Below, piece after piece: positions 53,479 to 63,857 of a stretch of DNA of 64,000 nt (within the stretch, counting starts at the first letter, position 1; every line of letters begins with the position of its first letter). The notes beneath the pieces are model-generated. The model ran no database searches. It was not told where the DNA came from and was given only the letters and a program-made list of their open reading frames with translations. Source of the DNA: Ideonella livida (GTDB lineage Bacteria > Pseudomonadota > Gammaproteobacteria > Burkholderiales > Burkholderiaceae_C); contig NZ_JAAGOH010000014.1 in the NCBI RefSeq assembly GCF_010499455.1, forward strand, positions 1 to 64,000. Direction: 5' to 3'. The translations under genes were made by a program, and so were the position numbers.

Positions 53479-53684
53479 AGCAACTGAAGGACGAGACTTT
53501 GTCGATCCGTACGTCAGCGAACATCAAACTTTTGCTGAAGCGCGCTGCGGTGAAAGAACACCGTTCTGTCGCTTCCATGGTTGAGGTGCTCGTATTGGCC
53601 TACGCGAAACAGCACGGCCTGGAGGAAGCGCAGAGCGCGGAGGACAACACAGGGGAGCGACAAGAACATCATGGAATTGATTGA
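53475..53684 (+). CDS. Small ribbon-helix-helix-like protein opening the defence island
   Basis: A 69-aa basic/helical protein whose first 45 residues (DETLSIRTSANIKLLLKRAA, then EHRSVASMVEVLVLAYAK) look like an Arc/MetJ ribbon-helix-helix or a short DNA-binding antitoxin. It overlaps the previous stop by 4 nt and the helicase start by 14 nt. It probably regulates the island or acts as a small DNA-binding partner. No toxin gene was identified next to it. Confidence 0.65.
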   Translation: MKQLKDETLSIRTSANIKLLLKRAAVKEHRSVASMVEVLVLAYAKQHGLEEAQSAEDNTGERQEHHGID

Positions 53685-56600
53685 CAACATCACCCGGTTG
53701 CTGGGTGACGACCTCAAAGCGACGCTGAAGCCCAAGTCGCGGCTGAAGATCGCCGCTTCGTGCTTCTCGATGTACGCCTTCGAGGCCTTGAAGGCCGAGT
53801 TGGAGAAGATCGACGACCTCAGCTTCATCTTCACCTCGCCCACCTTCACGGCCAGCGAGGTCACCGACAAGATTCGCAAAGAGCGCAAGGAATTCCACAT
53901 TCCCAAGCTCGACCGCGAGCGCAGCCTGTACGGCAGCGAGTTCGAGATTCAGCTGCGCAACAAGCTGACCCAGCGTGCCATCGCCAAAGAATGCGCCGAC
54001 TGGATGCGCAGCAAGGCCCGGTTCAAGAGCAACCGCACCAAGGCACCCATGCAGCCTTTTGCCGTGGTCCAGGCCAATGGCGCAGACACCGCCTACATGC
54101 CGCTCCACGGCTTCACGGCGGTGGACCTCGGCTACCAGCAAGGCAACGCCGTGTCCAACCTCGTCAACAAGATGGACGAGCCCGCCTTTGCTGCCACCTA
54201 CCTCAGCCTGTTCGACCAGATTTGGAACGATCCCGAGAAGCTGGAGGATGTGACGGCGCAGATTTGCGAACACATCGCCTCGGTGTACCAGGAGAACTCG
54301 CCGGAGAGCATCTACTTCCTGATGCTCTACAACATCTTCAACGAGTTCCTGGACGAGATCGATGAGGACGTGTTGCCCAATGAGCGTCTCGGGCATCAAG
54401 ACACGCTGGTTTGGCGCAAGCTCTTCAACTACCAGCGCGATGCGGCCAACGGCATCATCAACAAGCTGGAGACGTACGGGGGCTGCATCCTGGCCGACAG
54501 TGTGGGCCTGGGTAAGACCTTCACTGCGCTGGCGGTCGTCAAGTACTACGAGTTGCGCAACAAGTCTGTCTTGGTGCTGTGCCCCAAGAAGCTGGCGGGC
54601 AATTGGCTGACCTACAACAGTCCGCTCAAGACGAACATCTTTGCAGCCGACCGCTTCAACTACCGCGTTCTGTGCCACACAGACCTGGGCCGGACGCGAG
54701 GGGAGTCTTTCGGCCTGCCCCTGAAGAACGTGGAGTGGGGACGGTTTGACCTTGTGGTCATCGACGAGTCCCACAACTTCCGCAACAACGACGCCTACAA
54801 GGACAAGGAGACGCGCTATCAGAAGCTGATGAACAAGGTCATCAAGGAGGGCGTGAAGACCAAGGTGCTGATGTTGTCAGCCACCCCAGTCAACAACCGC
54901 TTTGCCGACTTGCGCAATCAGCTGGCGCTGGCCTACGAGGGTGACTCTGAAATCCTCAGCAAGAAGCTCAAAGCGGGCAAGAGCGTCGAAGAAATCTTCC
55001 GTGGCGCGCAGACCGCGTTCAACAACTGGGCCAAGCTGCCACCCGAGGAGCGCACCGCACGCGCCATCCTTGACTCCCTGGACTTTGACTTCTTCGAGTT
55101 GCTGGACAGCGTAACCATTGCACGTTCGCGCAAGCACATCCAGACCTTCTACGACACCAAGGACATCGGCCAATTCCCCGAGCGCCGCAAACCTTTGACC
55201 TACCACTGCCCGCTGACGGCTCGCACGGACGTGATGGGCTTCAACGACATCTTTGCCCAGCTTTCTTTGCTGAAGCTGGCGGTGTACGCACCGATCAGCT
55301 ACATCCTGCCCAGCCGGCTCAAGAAGTACGAAGAGGCCTATGACACCAATGTGGGTGTCAAAGGCACCCTCAAGCAAGCCGACCGCGAGAAGAGCCTCCA
55401 GGCCCTGATGACCGTCAACTTGCTCAAGCGGCTGGAAAGCTCGGTCGAATCATTCCGGCTGACTTTGAACGCCTTGCGTCGCAATCACCAAGGCACGCTG
55501 GCGAAGATCGCCGCCTTCAACCAGTCAGGCGCGTCGGCCAGCGTGGGGGACCTGACCGAGGTTCTGGCCAACCTCGAAGGCGAAGACGACGAACTGCCGA
55601 TCCTCGACGACGACACCGGCGACGCATCGGGCCACATCGGTGGCAAGGTCAAGATCAGCCTCGGCGACATGGACCTGCCCTCATGGGAGCACGACCTGAA
55701 GGGCGACCTCGAACTCATCGACACCCTGCTGGCCTCGATGAACAAGATCACGCCCGAGGACGACGCCAAGCTCCGACACCTCAAAGCGCACCTGCTGGAA
55801 AAGATCGCCCACCCGATCAACCCCGGCAACAAGAAGGTGCTGATCTTCACCGCCTTTGCGGACACGGCGGACTACCTCTATGCCAACCTCGCCCCCGCGC
55901 TGCAAGAAGCCCATGGTTTGCATACCGCCAAGGTGACGGGCAAGGGCGCGCCAAAGTCCACGCTGAAAAAGGGCTACGACTTCCAGGAGCTGCTGACGCT
56001 GTTCTCCCCGCGCTCCAAGGAGAAGGCCGTGGTGCTGCCCGGCGAGCCCGCCGAGGTCGATTTGCTGATCGGTACGGACTGCATCTCTGAAGGCCAGAAC
56101 CTTCAAGACTGCGACTACCTCATCAACTACGACATCCACTGGAACCCCGTCCGCATCATCCAGCGGTTTGGCCGCGTGGACCGTATTGGTTCGCCCAACA
56201 CCAGCATCCAGCTGGTCAACTACTGGCCCGACATCACCCTCGACGAGTACATCAACCTCAAGGACCGGGTGGAGAGCCGCATGATGATTGCGGACGTGAC
56301 GGCCACGGGCGACGACAACGTGCTGTCCGCTCAAGCCAACGACGTGTCGTACCGCAAGGAGCAGCTGCGCCGCCTGCAAGAAGAAGTCATTGAGCTGGAA
56401 GACCTGAAGACCGGCGTGTCCATCACCGACCTCGGCCTCAACGACTTCCGCATGGACTTGCTCAACTACGTCAAAGCGCATGGCGAGCTGCGCAACGTGC
56501 CCAACGGCATGCACGCCGTGGTGCCCGCCAAGCCCGCCATGGGCCTGCGCCCCGGCGTCATCTTCACGCTGCGCAACCGCAACCCGGGCATCAGCGGCAG

Positions 56601-56970
56601 CCAGCACAACCCCAGCCACAACCGCCTTCACCCGTATTACCTCGTCTACATCGACCGGGCCGGCCATGTGGTGCACGACCACACCGAGGTGAAGCGCCTG
56701 CTGGACTTGGCTCGCACCTGCTGCAAGGGCCAAGACAAGCCGATCCCGAACGCAACCCAGCTCTTCAATGAAGAGACGGCCGAAGGGCGACAGATGCAGG
56801 TCTACTCCGACCTGCTGGGCAAGGCCATCCGCTCCATGATCGAGGTGAAGGAAGAGAAGGACTTGGACAGCCTGTTCACCGGCGGCAAGACCACGGCACT
56901 GACCCACACCATCTCTGGCTTGGACGACTTCGAGCTCATCACCTTTCTGGTGATCCAGGAGGCGGCGTGA
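53671..56970 (+). CDS. SNF2-family helicase of a type III restriction-modification island
   Basis: A 1,099-aa SNF2/superfamily 2 DNA translocase. Motif I (ADSVGLGKTFTAL) is near residue 280, the DExH-type box VIDESHNF near 363, LSATPVNN near 400, and motif VI (QRFGRVDRIGS) near 830. The N-terminal 250 residues, with SSANIAF-free sequence and FTSPTFTASEVTDK, look like a PLD-like or specificity region; the C-terminal 250 residues are unassigned. ATG at 53671 follows AGGGGAG. It overlaps the small protein upstream and the DUF4391 gene downstream (GTGA). Likely role: ATP-driven DNA or protein remodelling in phage defence. Confidence 0.88.
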   Translation: MELIDNITRLLGDDLKATLKPKSRLKIAASCFSMYAFEALKAELEKIDDLSFIFTSPTFTASEVTDKIRKERKEFHIPKLDRERSLYGSEFEIQLRNKLTQRAIAKECADWMRSKARFKSNRTKAPMQPFAVVQANGADTAYMPLHGFTAVDLGYQQGNAVSNLVNKMDEPAFAATYLSLFDQIWNDPEKLEDVTAQICEHIASVYQENSPESIYFLMLYNIFNEFLDEIDEDVLPNERLGHQDTLVWRKLFNYQRDAANGIINKLETYGGCILADSVGLGKTFTALAVVKYYELRNKSVLVLCPKKLAGNWLTYNSPLKTNIFAADRFNYRVLCHTDLGRTRGESFGLPLKNVEWGRFDLVVIDESHNFRNNDAYKDKETRYQKLMNKVIKEGVKTKVLMLSATPVNNRFADLRNQLALAYEGDSEILSKKLKAGKSVEEIFRGAQTAFNNWAKLPPEERTARAILDSLDFDFFELLDSVTIARSRKHIQTFYDTKDIGQFPERRKPLTYHCPLTARTDVMGFNDIFAQLSLLKLAVYAPISYILPSRLKKYEEAYDTNVGVKGTLKQADREKSLQALMTVNLLKRLESSVESFRLTLNALRRNHQGTLAKIAAFNQSGASASVGDLTEVLANLEGEDDELPILDDDTGDASGHIGGKVKISLGDMDLPSWEHDLKGDLELIDTLLASMNKITPEDDAKLRHLKAHLLEKIAHPINPGNKKVLIFTAFADTADYLYANLAPALQEAHGLHTAKVTGKGAPKSTLKKGYDFQELLTLFSPRSKEKAVVLPGEPAEVDLLIGTDCISEGQNLQDCDYLINYDIHWNPVRIIQRFGRVDRIGSPNTSIQLVNYWPDITLDEYINLKDRVESRMMIADVTATGDDNVLSAQANDVSYRKEQLRRLQEEVIELEDLKTGVSITDLGLNDFRMDLLNYVKAHGELRNVPNGMHAVVPAKPAMGLRPGVIFTLRNRNPGISGSQHNPSHNRLHPYYLVYIDRAGHVVHDHTEVKRLLDLARTCCKGQDKPIPNATQLFNEETAEGRQMQVYSDLLGKAIRSMIEVKEEKDLDSLFTGGKTTALTHTISGLDDFELITFLVIQEAA

Positions 56971-57653
56971 GTTCATTGCCTGGCGCCTTGTTCGCCTACC
57001 CCAAGCAAGCGGAGTTTGGCCGCGTCCTGCCCAAGAACAAGATTTATGAGCACAGCGGCGCCAACACCCGCTTAAAAGATTTGTTCGTGGAGCAGGTGGA
57101 GCAGATCGTCTGGCGCTACAAGCTGGCACCCGAGACGATCAACCTGGCCGCAAAGCCGGGTGTGCCGGAGATTCAGGTCTTCGCCATCCAGCTGAAGACC
57201 CCCGAGTTGCACCACGACGTGCTCCTTTGCATCGACGGCGCAGTGCAGTTTCCCATCATCTTTGAAGTCACGCAGGGCCAAGGAGCCGAGGCCAAGACAC
57301 AAGTGGTCGCTGCGTACAAGCGGCCCACCGAAGCCGATGCGATCAAATGGGTTTGCTCCGAGTACTTCGAGTCAGGATGGATGCCCGCCACCGCCGAGCG
57401 TGTGCCGCTGCCTCTCGCCCTCGACCTTGCTGGACTCTATGAGCAGTTGCTGCACCGACTTGTGCCGATAGCCCCGAGAACTCAAGAGCCTTTGTGTGAC
57501 TTGATCGCGCGGACAGAGGCAGCGATGACGAAGGCCAAAGAGGTTGCAAAGACCGAGGCAAGTCTGGCCAAAGAGAAGCAATTCAATCGCAAGGTGGAGA
57601 TCAATTCCATCCTGCGCCAACTTAAAGCTGAACTTGAACAACTGAGCCGCTGA
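56967..57653 (+). CDS. DUF4391 family protein
   Basis: A 228-aa protein of the DUF4391 family, recognised from the pattern PKQAEFGRVLPKNKIYE, FVEQVEQIVWRYKLAP and EVTQGQGAEAKTQVVAAYKR. The C-terminal third is a lysine-rich coiled coil ending in LRQLKAELEQLSR. The GTG start at 56967 overlaps the helicase stop. DUF4391 genes typically sit between SNF2 helicase and type III Mod genes; their biochemical role is not established. Confidence 0.82.
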   Translation: MSSLPGALFAYPKQAEFGRVLPKNKIYEHSGANTRLKDLFVEQVEQIVWRYKLAPETINLAAKPGVPEIQVFAIQLKTPELHHDVLLCIDGAVQFPIIFEVTQGQGAEAKTQVVAAYKRPTEADAIKWVCSEYFESGWMPATAERVPLPLALDLAGLYEQLLHRLVPIAPRTQEPLCDLIARTEAAMTKAKEVAKTEASLAKEKQFNRKVEINSILRQLKAELEQLSR

Positions 57654-57686
57654 AGCAGCGCGAACACAGCGATCAGAGGAAAGAAT

Positions 57687-59687
57687 ATGAAAAAACTAAA
57701 TATGCACTCGCCTAATCTGACTCAAGAGAACATCAGCCGCTTGCGCCAAATGTTTCCCGGTTGCGTGACGGAGGGTAGGAGCGAAGGTGGGTATATCCAA
57801 CTTTCGGTGGATTTCGACCAACTCCGGCAAGAACTCTCGGAGTCGATTGTTGAAGGGCCACAAGAGCGATATCACCTCAATTGGCCGGGAAAGCGTGAGG
57901 CGCTGCTTGCGTCCAACGCGCCTATTGCAAAGACGCTACGACCCTACCGAAATGAGAGCGTGGACTTCGATGGAACCAAAAACCTATTCATCGAGGGTGA
58001 CAATCTCGATGCGCTAAAGCTACTGCAAGAGACGTATCTCGGCAAGGTCAAGCTGATCTACATGGATCCGCCGTATAACCGCAAGAAAGGTAACAACTTA
58101 GTCTATCGGGATGACTTTATTGGGAATACGTTTGAGTATTTGACTCTAAGCAATCAGACAGATGAGCAAGGCAACCGACTCGTCGCCAATACCGAGTCAA
58201 ATGGTCGTTTTCACTCCGACTGGCTGGGGATGATGTATCAACGGCTGCGTGTAGCGCGAAATCTCATGGCCCCCGCTGGAGTCATTGCGATCTCAATTGA
58301 CGATGCAGAATCCGCCAATGTATTGCATCTGTGTTACGAGGTCTTTGGCGAAACCAACTATCTCGGAACACTGATCTGGAAAAACGCCACTGACAACAAC
58401 CCGAGCAATATCGCTGTCGAGCACGAAAGTATTCACGTCTTCGCAAGAAGCAAGACAGACTTGGAGGGGGTCTGGAAGAGTTCTGTCTCAGACGTCAAGG
58501 AAGTTCTCATCAAGGTTGGCAATGAACTCATTGCCAAGTACCCAAATGATGCCGAACAACTGCAGGCCGCATACACCGACTGGTTTCGGGAAAATAAAGA
58601 TCAGCTTGGACCCTTGGCGGATTACAAGTTCATTGACGGGTCAGGTGTTTATGCAGGCAGCCGCAGCGTCCACAACCCTGGCAAGGAAGGATATCGGTAT
58701 GACGTGATGCATCCGATAACCAAGAAGCCATGCAAACAGCCGCTCATGGGATATCGTTTTCCTGAGACGACCATGAAGCGCCTTCTCAATGAGAAGAAGA
58801 TTTTGTTTGGAGATGATGAAAGCAAGTTGATTGAATTGAAGGTGTATGCCTTCGAGTTCGAGGACAAGATGTCAAGCGTTTTCGACCTTGACGGGAGATC
58901 TGGTGCATACGACCTGAAGACGCTTTTCCCGGAAGGGAAGAAGGTCTTCTCGAATCCCAAGCCAGTTCTTTTGATGGAGCGTCTTGTATCGTTTATGACG
59001 CAGCCGAAAGATATCTGCCTCGATCTTTTTGCAGGCTCTTCCACTTTGGCGCATGCAACGATGGAAATAAGTCGACGCGACGGCAGTAATCGCCGATTCA
59101 TAAGCGTGCAATTCCCAGAGGAAATCGGACAAGACAGCAAGGATGCAAAAGAGGCATTCCAGTTTTGCACGCAAGTCGGACTGAAACCGCACATTTCGGA
59201 GATATCGAAGGAACGCATCCGGCGGGCAGGCGCGGCAATTCTCAAGAAAGAGGCTGTGCAGACTTGGAATCGCGACATTGGTTTTCGTGTCCTCAAGATT
59301 GACACGTCGAACATGGCCGACATCTACTACGCGCCCGATGCGTTGGAGAAGCCTAACCTCGACATGTTTGTCGACAACATCAAGCCCGACCGCACGCCCG
59401 AAGACCTGCTGTTCCAAGTGATGCTCGATTGGGGTGTCGACCTTGCGCTGCCCATCGCCAAGCAGGCCATTCAAGGCAAGGACGTGTTCCTGGTGGACGG
59501 CAATGCACTTGCCGCCTGCTTCGACGGCCACGGCGGCGTCGATGAGGCCTTCGTGAAAGAGCTGGCCAAGGTGCAGCCGCTGCGCGTGGTGTTCCGCGAT
59601 GCGGGCTTCAAAGACAGCTCGGTCAAGATCAACGTGGAGCAAATATTCAAGCTGCTGTCGCCGGCCACCGAAGTGAAGTGCATTTGA
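57687..59687 (+). CDS. mod: Type III restriction-modification methyltransferase (Mod)
   Basis: A 666-aa beta-class adenine-N6 methyltransferase. The catalytic motif IV is MDPPYN at about residues 126-131, before the AdoMet motif LDLFAGSSTLA at about 445-455, as in beta-class enzymes. The central region (about 170-430) holds the target-recognition domain. It both modifies the host and gives the Res subunit its sequence specificity. ATG at 57687 follows GAGGAAAG. Roughly 57.7-59.3 kb is visibly AT-richer than the flanks and the 3' end, so the recognition part has probably been exchanged. Confidence 0.92.
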   Translation: MKKLNMHSPNLTQENISRLRQMFPGCVTEGRSEGGYIQLSVDFDQLRQELSESIVEGPQERYHLNWPGKREALLASNAPIAKTLRPYRNESVDFDGTKNLFIEGDNLDALKLLQETYLGKVKLIYMDPPYNRKKGNNLVYRDDFIGNTFEYLTLSNQTDEQGNRLVANTESNGRFHSDWLGMMYQRLRVARNLMAPAGVIAISIDDAESANVLHLCYEVFGETNYLGTLIWKNATDNNPSNIAVEHESIHVFARSKTDLEGVWKSSVSDVKEVLIKVGNELIAKYPNDAEQLQAAYTDWFRENKDQLGPLADYKFIDGSGVYAGSRSVHNPGKEGYRYDVMHPITKKPCKQPLMGYRFPETTMKRLLNEKKILFGDDESKLIELKVYAFEFEDKMSSVFDLDGRSGAYDLKTLFPEGKKVFSNPKPVLLMERLVSFMTQPKDICLDLFAGSSTLAHATMEISRRDGSNRRFISVQFPEEIGQDSKDAKEAFQFCTQVGLKPHISEISKERIRRAGAAILKKEAVQTWNRDIGFRVLKIDTSNMADIYYAPDALEKPNLDMFVDNIKPDRTPEDLLFQVMLDWGVDLALPIAKQAIQGKDVFLVDGNALAACFDGHGGVDEAFVKELAKVQPLRVVFRDAGFKDSSVKINVEQIFKLLSPATEVKCI

Positions 59688-59698
59688 GGGGTGCCGCC

Positions 59699-60775
59699 AT
59701 GAGCGATACATCACACCCCGCATCGCTTGTAGCGGCCCCTGGCGGATACACGGAATGGCTGGCTGAGCTCAAGCAGCGCATTCACGCATCACAGCAGCGT
59801 GCCACGCTGGCGGTGAACCAAGAACTGGTGTTGCTGTACTGGCAGATTGGTCAGGGCATTCTGGAGCGCCAAGCCCAACAGGGCTGGGGCAGCAAGGTGG
59901 TGGACAAACTGGCCCACGACCTGCGCAAGGCGTTTCCAAGCATGCAGGGTTTTTCGCCGCGTAATCTGAAGTACATGCGGGCGTTTGCCCTGGCCTGGCC
60001 CGATGCCGACTTTGTGCAAGCGGTGCTTGCACGATTGCCGTGGTATCACCAACTGGCGCTGTTGGACAAGCTGCAAGCCCCCGACCAACGGCGCTGGTAT
60101 GCCGAGCAGGCCATTGAAAACGGCTGGTCGCGCAATGTGTTGGTGATGCAGATTGAAACCCGTTTGCATGAGCGCGTGGGCCAAGCGGTGAGCAACTTCA
60201 GCCTGCGCCTGCCGCAGCCGCAGTCCGACCTGGCCCGCGAATCACTCAAAGACCCGTATCGCTTGGACTTTTTGGGCCTGGGCACCGAGGCGCTTGAGCG
60301 CTCGATTGAGGATGCGCTGGTTCAACATGTCACCCAGTTCTTGTTGGAGCTGGGGGCGGGCTTTGCCTTTGTGGGGCGGCAGGTGCACCTGCAAGTGGGC
60401 GAGAAAGACTTTTACCTCGACCTGCTTTTCTATCACCTCAAGCTGCGCTGCTATGTGGTGGTGGAGCTGAAGGCGGGGGAGTTTCAGCCAGAGCACGCGG
60501 GCAAGCTCAACTTCTACCTGAGCGCCGTGGACAGCCAGCTCAAACACCCGACCGACCAGCCCAGCCTGGGGCTGCTGCTGTGCAAGAGCCGCGACAAGGT
60601 GGTGGCCGAGTACGCGCTGCGCGACATGAACAAGCCCATTGGCGTGGCGGAGTACCAGCTGGTTCAGTCGCTGCCGGATGCTTTGCAAACCGATTTGCCA
60701 CGCATAGAAGACATTGAGCGCGAGCTGCAAGACGTGCAAGACGCAGACAACGCGCCCACAGGGAACAACGCATGA
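59699..60775 (+). CDS. DUF1016/YhcG-family PD-(D/E)XK nuclease
   Basis: A 358-aa YhcG-type protein. The N-terminal DUF1016 helical domain contains [16 protein letters not shown] and [14 protein letters not shown]. The C-terminal nuclease domain (about residues 190-345) has the PD-(D/E)XK pattern [22 protein letters not shown]. It starts 11 bp after the Mod gene and overlaps the Res gene (ATGA). Such proteins are recurrent members of defence islands; the nucleic-acid target is unknown. Confidence 0.88.
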   Translation: MSDTSHPASLVAAPGGYTEWLAELKQRIHASQQRATLAVNQELVLLYWQIGQGILERQAQQGWGSKVVDKLAHDLRKAFPSMQGFSPRNLKYMRAFALAWPDADFVQAVLARLPWYHQLALLDKLQAPDQRRWYAEQAIENGWSRNVLVMQIETRLHERVGQAVSNFSLRLPQPQSDLARESLKDPYRLDFLGLGTEALERSIEDALVQHVTQFLLELGAGFAFVGRQVHLQVGEKDFYLDLLFYHLKLRCYVVVELKAGEFQPEHAGKLNFYLSAVDSQLKHPTDQPSLGLLLCKSRDKVVAEYALRDMNKPIGVAEYQLVQSLPDALQTDLPRIEDIERELQDVQDADNAPTGNNA

Positions 60776-63700
60776 AACTCAAGTTCAAGACCCAGGCCTA
60801 CCAGTCTGCTGCCGTGCAAGCCGTGGTGGATTGCTTCAAGGGCCAGCCGCCCGCATCGGTGGAGGCCATCACCTATCGCATCGACCCCGGCCAAGCCAAG
60901 AAGGGCACGGAAGACCTGTTTTCGGATTCCGGCTTCAAGAACGCAGACCTGGCACTGACCGACCTGGCTTTGCTGGACAACATCCAGCAGGTGCAACGCG
61001 GCCAGAACCTGCCCATGTCTGAAACGCTGGTGAAGACCAAGGTCGCCCGCGTCAACCTCGACGTGGAGATGGAAACGGGCACGGGCAAGACCTACTGCTA
61101 CATCAAGACGATTTTCGAACTGAACCGCCGCTATGGTTGGAGCAAGTTCATCATCGTGGTGCCCAGCATCGCCATTCGTGAGGGCGTGGCCAAATCGCTG
61201 GAGATCACCGCCGAGCACTTCCTGGAGACCTACCAGAAGAAGGCGCGCTTTTTCATCTACAACTCCAAGCAGCTGCACCACCTGGAGAGCTTTTCTTCGG
61301 ATGCGGGCATCAACGTGATGGTCATCAACGTGCAGGCTTTTGCCGCCCGTGGTGCCGACAACCGCCGCATCTACGAGGTGCTGGACGACTTCCAGTCGCG
61401 ACGCCCGATTGACGTCATCAGCGCGAACCGGCCCATCCTGATCCTGGACGAGCCACAGAAGATGGAAGGCGCGGCGACATTGAAGTCCTTGGAGGAGTTC
61501 AAGGCCTTGATGGTGCTGCGCTACTCGGCCACGCACAAGACGACGCACAACAAGATTCACCGCCTGGACGCGCTGGACGCCTACAACCAGAAGCTGGTGA
61601 AGAAGATCGCCGTGCGCGGCATCGCGGTGAAGGGCCTGGCGGGCACCGCGGGCTACCTCTACCTGCAATCCATCGAGATTTCGAGCAAGAAGCCGCCTGA
61701 AGCCCGCGTTGAGTTCGAGCAGAAGCTGGCGGGCGGCAACATCAAGCGCGTGCTCAGAAAGCTGTGCAAAGGCGACAACCTGTACGACCTGTCCAACGGC
61801 TTGGACCAGTACCGCGACGGCTTTGTGGTGTCGGACATCAACGCCAACGCCGACACCCTGAGCTTCACCAACGGGGTGCTGTTGACGGTGGGTGATGCCA
61901 TCGGCGATGTGACCGAGGCGGCACTGCGCCGCATCCAGATTCGCGAGGCGATCAAGGCCCACTTCGACAAGGAGCAGGCCCTGTTCCAGCAGGGCGTGAA
62001 GGTACTGACGCTGTTCTTCATCGACGAAGTGGCCAAGTACCGCGACTACTCGCAGCCGGACGAAAGAGGCGAATACGCCCGGGTTTTCGAAGAGGAATAC
62101 AACTCGTACCTCAACGAGGTGCTGGACCTGATTGAAACGCCCTACGTCAAGTACCTCAAGGGCATCACCGCCGATAAGACCCACAGCGGCTACTTCTCCA
62201 TCGACAAGAAAACCAAGCGTGACGTTGACCCGGACATCGAGAAGCGCGGCGAGAACGCTGGCCTGTCCAACGATGTGGAAGCGTACGACCTCATCCTGAA
62301 GAACAAGGAACGCCTGCTTTCGTTGGATGAGCCGGTGCGCTTCATCTTTTCGCACTCGGCCCTGCGCGAAGGCTGGGACAACCCGAACGTGTTCGTCATC
62401 TGTGCGCTCAAGCACAGCGACAACACCATCTCGCGCCGCCAGGAAGTCGGCCGGGGCCTGCGCCTGTCCGTCAACCAGCACGGCGACCGCATGGACCATC
62501 CGGCCATCGTCCATGACGTGAACGTGCTCACCGTGGTGGCCAGCGAGAGCTACAAGGACTTCGTCGCTGCGCTGCAAAGGGACATCAGCGAATCGCTGTC
62601 TGCCCGTCCGAAGGTGGCGGATGAAGCCTTCTTCACTGGCAAGGTGCTTAAGACGGCCACCGGCGACGTGGAAGTCACCCCGCAGCTGGCCAAGCAGATC
62701 TACAAGTACCTGCTCAAGAACGACTACACCGACGATGCCGACCGCATCTCTGGTGCCTATCACGACGCCAAGAAGGCCGAGACATTAGCCGAGCTTCCGC
62801 CTGAACTGAAGCCCTATGCGGCCCAGGTCTACCAGCTGATCGACAGCGTGTTCAGTGCCAGCCAGTTGCCAGAGATCGGCGACGACCGCCGCCCCAAGAA
62901 GAACCCGCTGAACGCCAACTTCGACAAGCAGGAGTTCAAGGCCCTGTGGAACCGCATCAACCGCAAGGCGGCGTACAGCGTCAGCTTCGAGGAGGCTGAA
63001 CTGATCGAAAAGGCCGTGGCGGCGCTGAACAACACGCATGCCGGCCTTCGAGTGACTCCGCTGCAATACACGGTCCAGCGCGGTGAACAGGTTGAAGGTG
63101 CCACTTACGAAGACATGAAAGCCGGCGAGGCCTTCAAGCTGCAGGCCACAGAAACCGAGGTCAACCGCTTGTCGGTGCACTCGGCCGTCAAGTACGACCT
63201 GATTGGCAAGCTGGCCGAAGGCACGCAACTCACCCGCCGCACGATTGCTGAAATCCTGAAGGGCATGAACGTCGCGGTCTTCGCGCAGTTCAAGACCAAC
63301 CCCGAGAGCTTCATCGCCGAAGCCATCCGCTTGATCAACGAGCAGAAGGCCACGGTCATCATCGAGCACCTGGCCTATGACCCGGTGGAGGACAAGTTCG
63401 ACCTCGACATCTTCACGGCCGGCCAGACCAAGCAGGACTTCAGCAAGGCCGGTGACAAGCTGAAACGCCACATCTACGACTACGTGCTGACCGACTCCAA
63501 CATCGAACGCCAGTTCGTGAAGGAGCTGGACACCAGCGGCGATGTCGTGGTCTACGCCAAGCTGCCGCGCGGATTCCTGATCCCTACGCCAGTGGGCGAC
63601 TACAACCCCGACTGGGCCATCTCGTTCAAGGAAGGCGCGGTCAAACACGTCTACTTCGTGGCCGAGACAAAGGGCTCGATGTCCAGCATGGAACTACGTG

Positions 63701-63828
63701 AGATCGAGAAAACCAAGATCAAGTGCGCCCGAAAGTTCTTCGACGACATCAACGAGAAGTTCGCGCCAGAAGCCGTCAAGTACGACGTGGTGGACAGCTT
63801 TGGCAAGCTGATGGAATTGGTCAAGTAG
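60772..63828 (+). CDS. res: Type III restriction endonuclease subunit (Res)
   Basis: A 1,018-aa Res subunit. Superfamily 2 helicase motifs: Walker [10 protein letters not shown] near residue 100, Walker [11 protein letters not shown] near 226, and [11 protein letters not shown] near 555-565. The C-terminal PD-(D/E)XK nuclease shows NPDWAIS (about 945) and FVAETKGSM (about 965). It forms the Mod2Res complex that cleaves DNA carrying unmodified sites. The ATG overlaps the YhcG stop. The gene looks intact and ends the island. Confidence 0.93.
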   Translation: MKLKFKTQAYQSAAVQAVVDCFKGQPPASVEAITYRIDPGQAKKGTEDLFSDSGFKNADLALTDLALLDNIQQVQRGQNLPMSETLVKTKVARVNLDVEMETGTGKTYCYIKTIFELNRRYGWSKFIIVVPSIAIREGVAKSLEITAEHFLETYQKKARFFIYNSKQLHHLESFSSDAGINVMVINVQAFAARGADNRRIYEVLDDFQSRRPIDVISANRPILILDEPQKMEGAATLKSLEEFKALMVLRYSATHKTTHNKIHRLDALDAYNQKLVKKIAVRGIAVKGLAGTAGYLYLQSIEISSKKPPEARVEFEQKLAGGNIKRVLRKLCKGDNLYDLSNGLDQYRDGFVVSDINANADTLSFTNGVLLTVGDAIGDVTEAALRRIQIREAIKAHFDKEQALFQQGVKVLTLFFIDEVAKYRDYSQPDERGEYARVFEEEYNSYLNEVLDLIETPYVKYLKGITADKTHSGYFSIDKKTKRDVDPDIEKRGENAGLSNDVEAYDLILKNKERLLSLDEPVRFIFSHSALREGWDNPNVFVICALKHSDNTISRRQEVGRGLRLSVNQHGDRMDHPAIVHDVNVLTVVASESYKDFVAALQRDISESLSARPKVADEAFFTGKVLKTATGDVEVTPQLAKQIYKYLLKNDYTDDADRISGAYHDAKKAETLAELPPELKPYAAQVYQLIDSVFSASQLPEIGDDRRPKKNPLNANFDKQEFKALWNRINRKAAYSVSFEEAELIEKAVAALNNTHAGLRVTPLQYTVQRGEQVEGATYEDMKAGEAFKLQATETEVNRLSVHSAVKYDLIGKLAEGTQLTRRTIAEILKGMNVAVFAQFKTNPESFIAEAIRLINEQKATVIIEHLAYDPVEDKFDLDIFTAGQTKQDFSKAGDKLKRHIYDYVLTDSNIERQFVKELDTSGDVVVYAKLPRGFLIPTPVGDYNPDWAISFKEGAVKHVYFVAETKGSMSSMELREIEKTKIKCARKFFDDINEKFAPEAVKYDVVDSFGKLMELVK

Positions 63829-63857
63829 TTCGCATCCACCCGAGTCGCGGCCCCGCC

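Noticed and set aside
60664-62763. A 699-codon minus-strand open frame
   Set aside because: Antisense to the res gene, whose helicase motifs are intact on the plus strand.
53475-63828. DISARM or BREX system
   Set aside because: No DUF1998 (DrmB), PglZ, BrxL or BrxC protein was found. The Mod and Res pair with PD-(D/E)XK nuclease fits an extended type III system instead.
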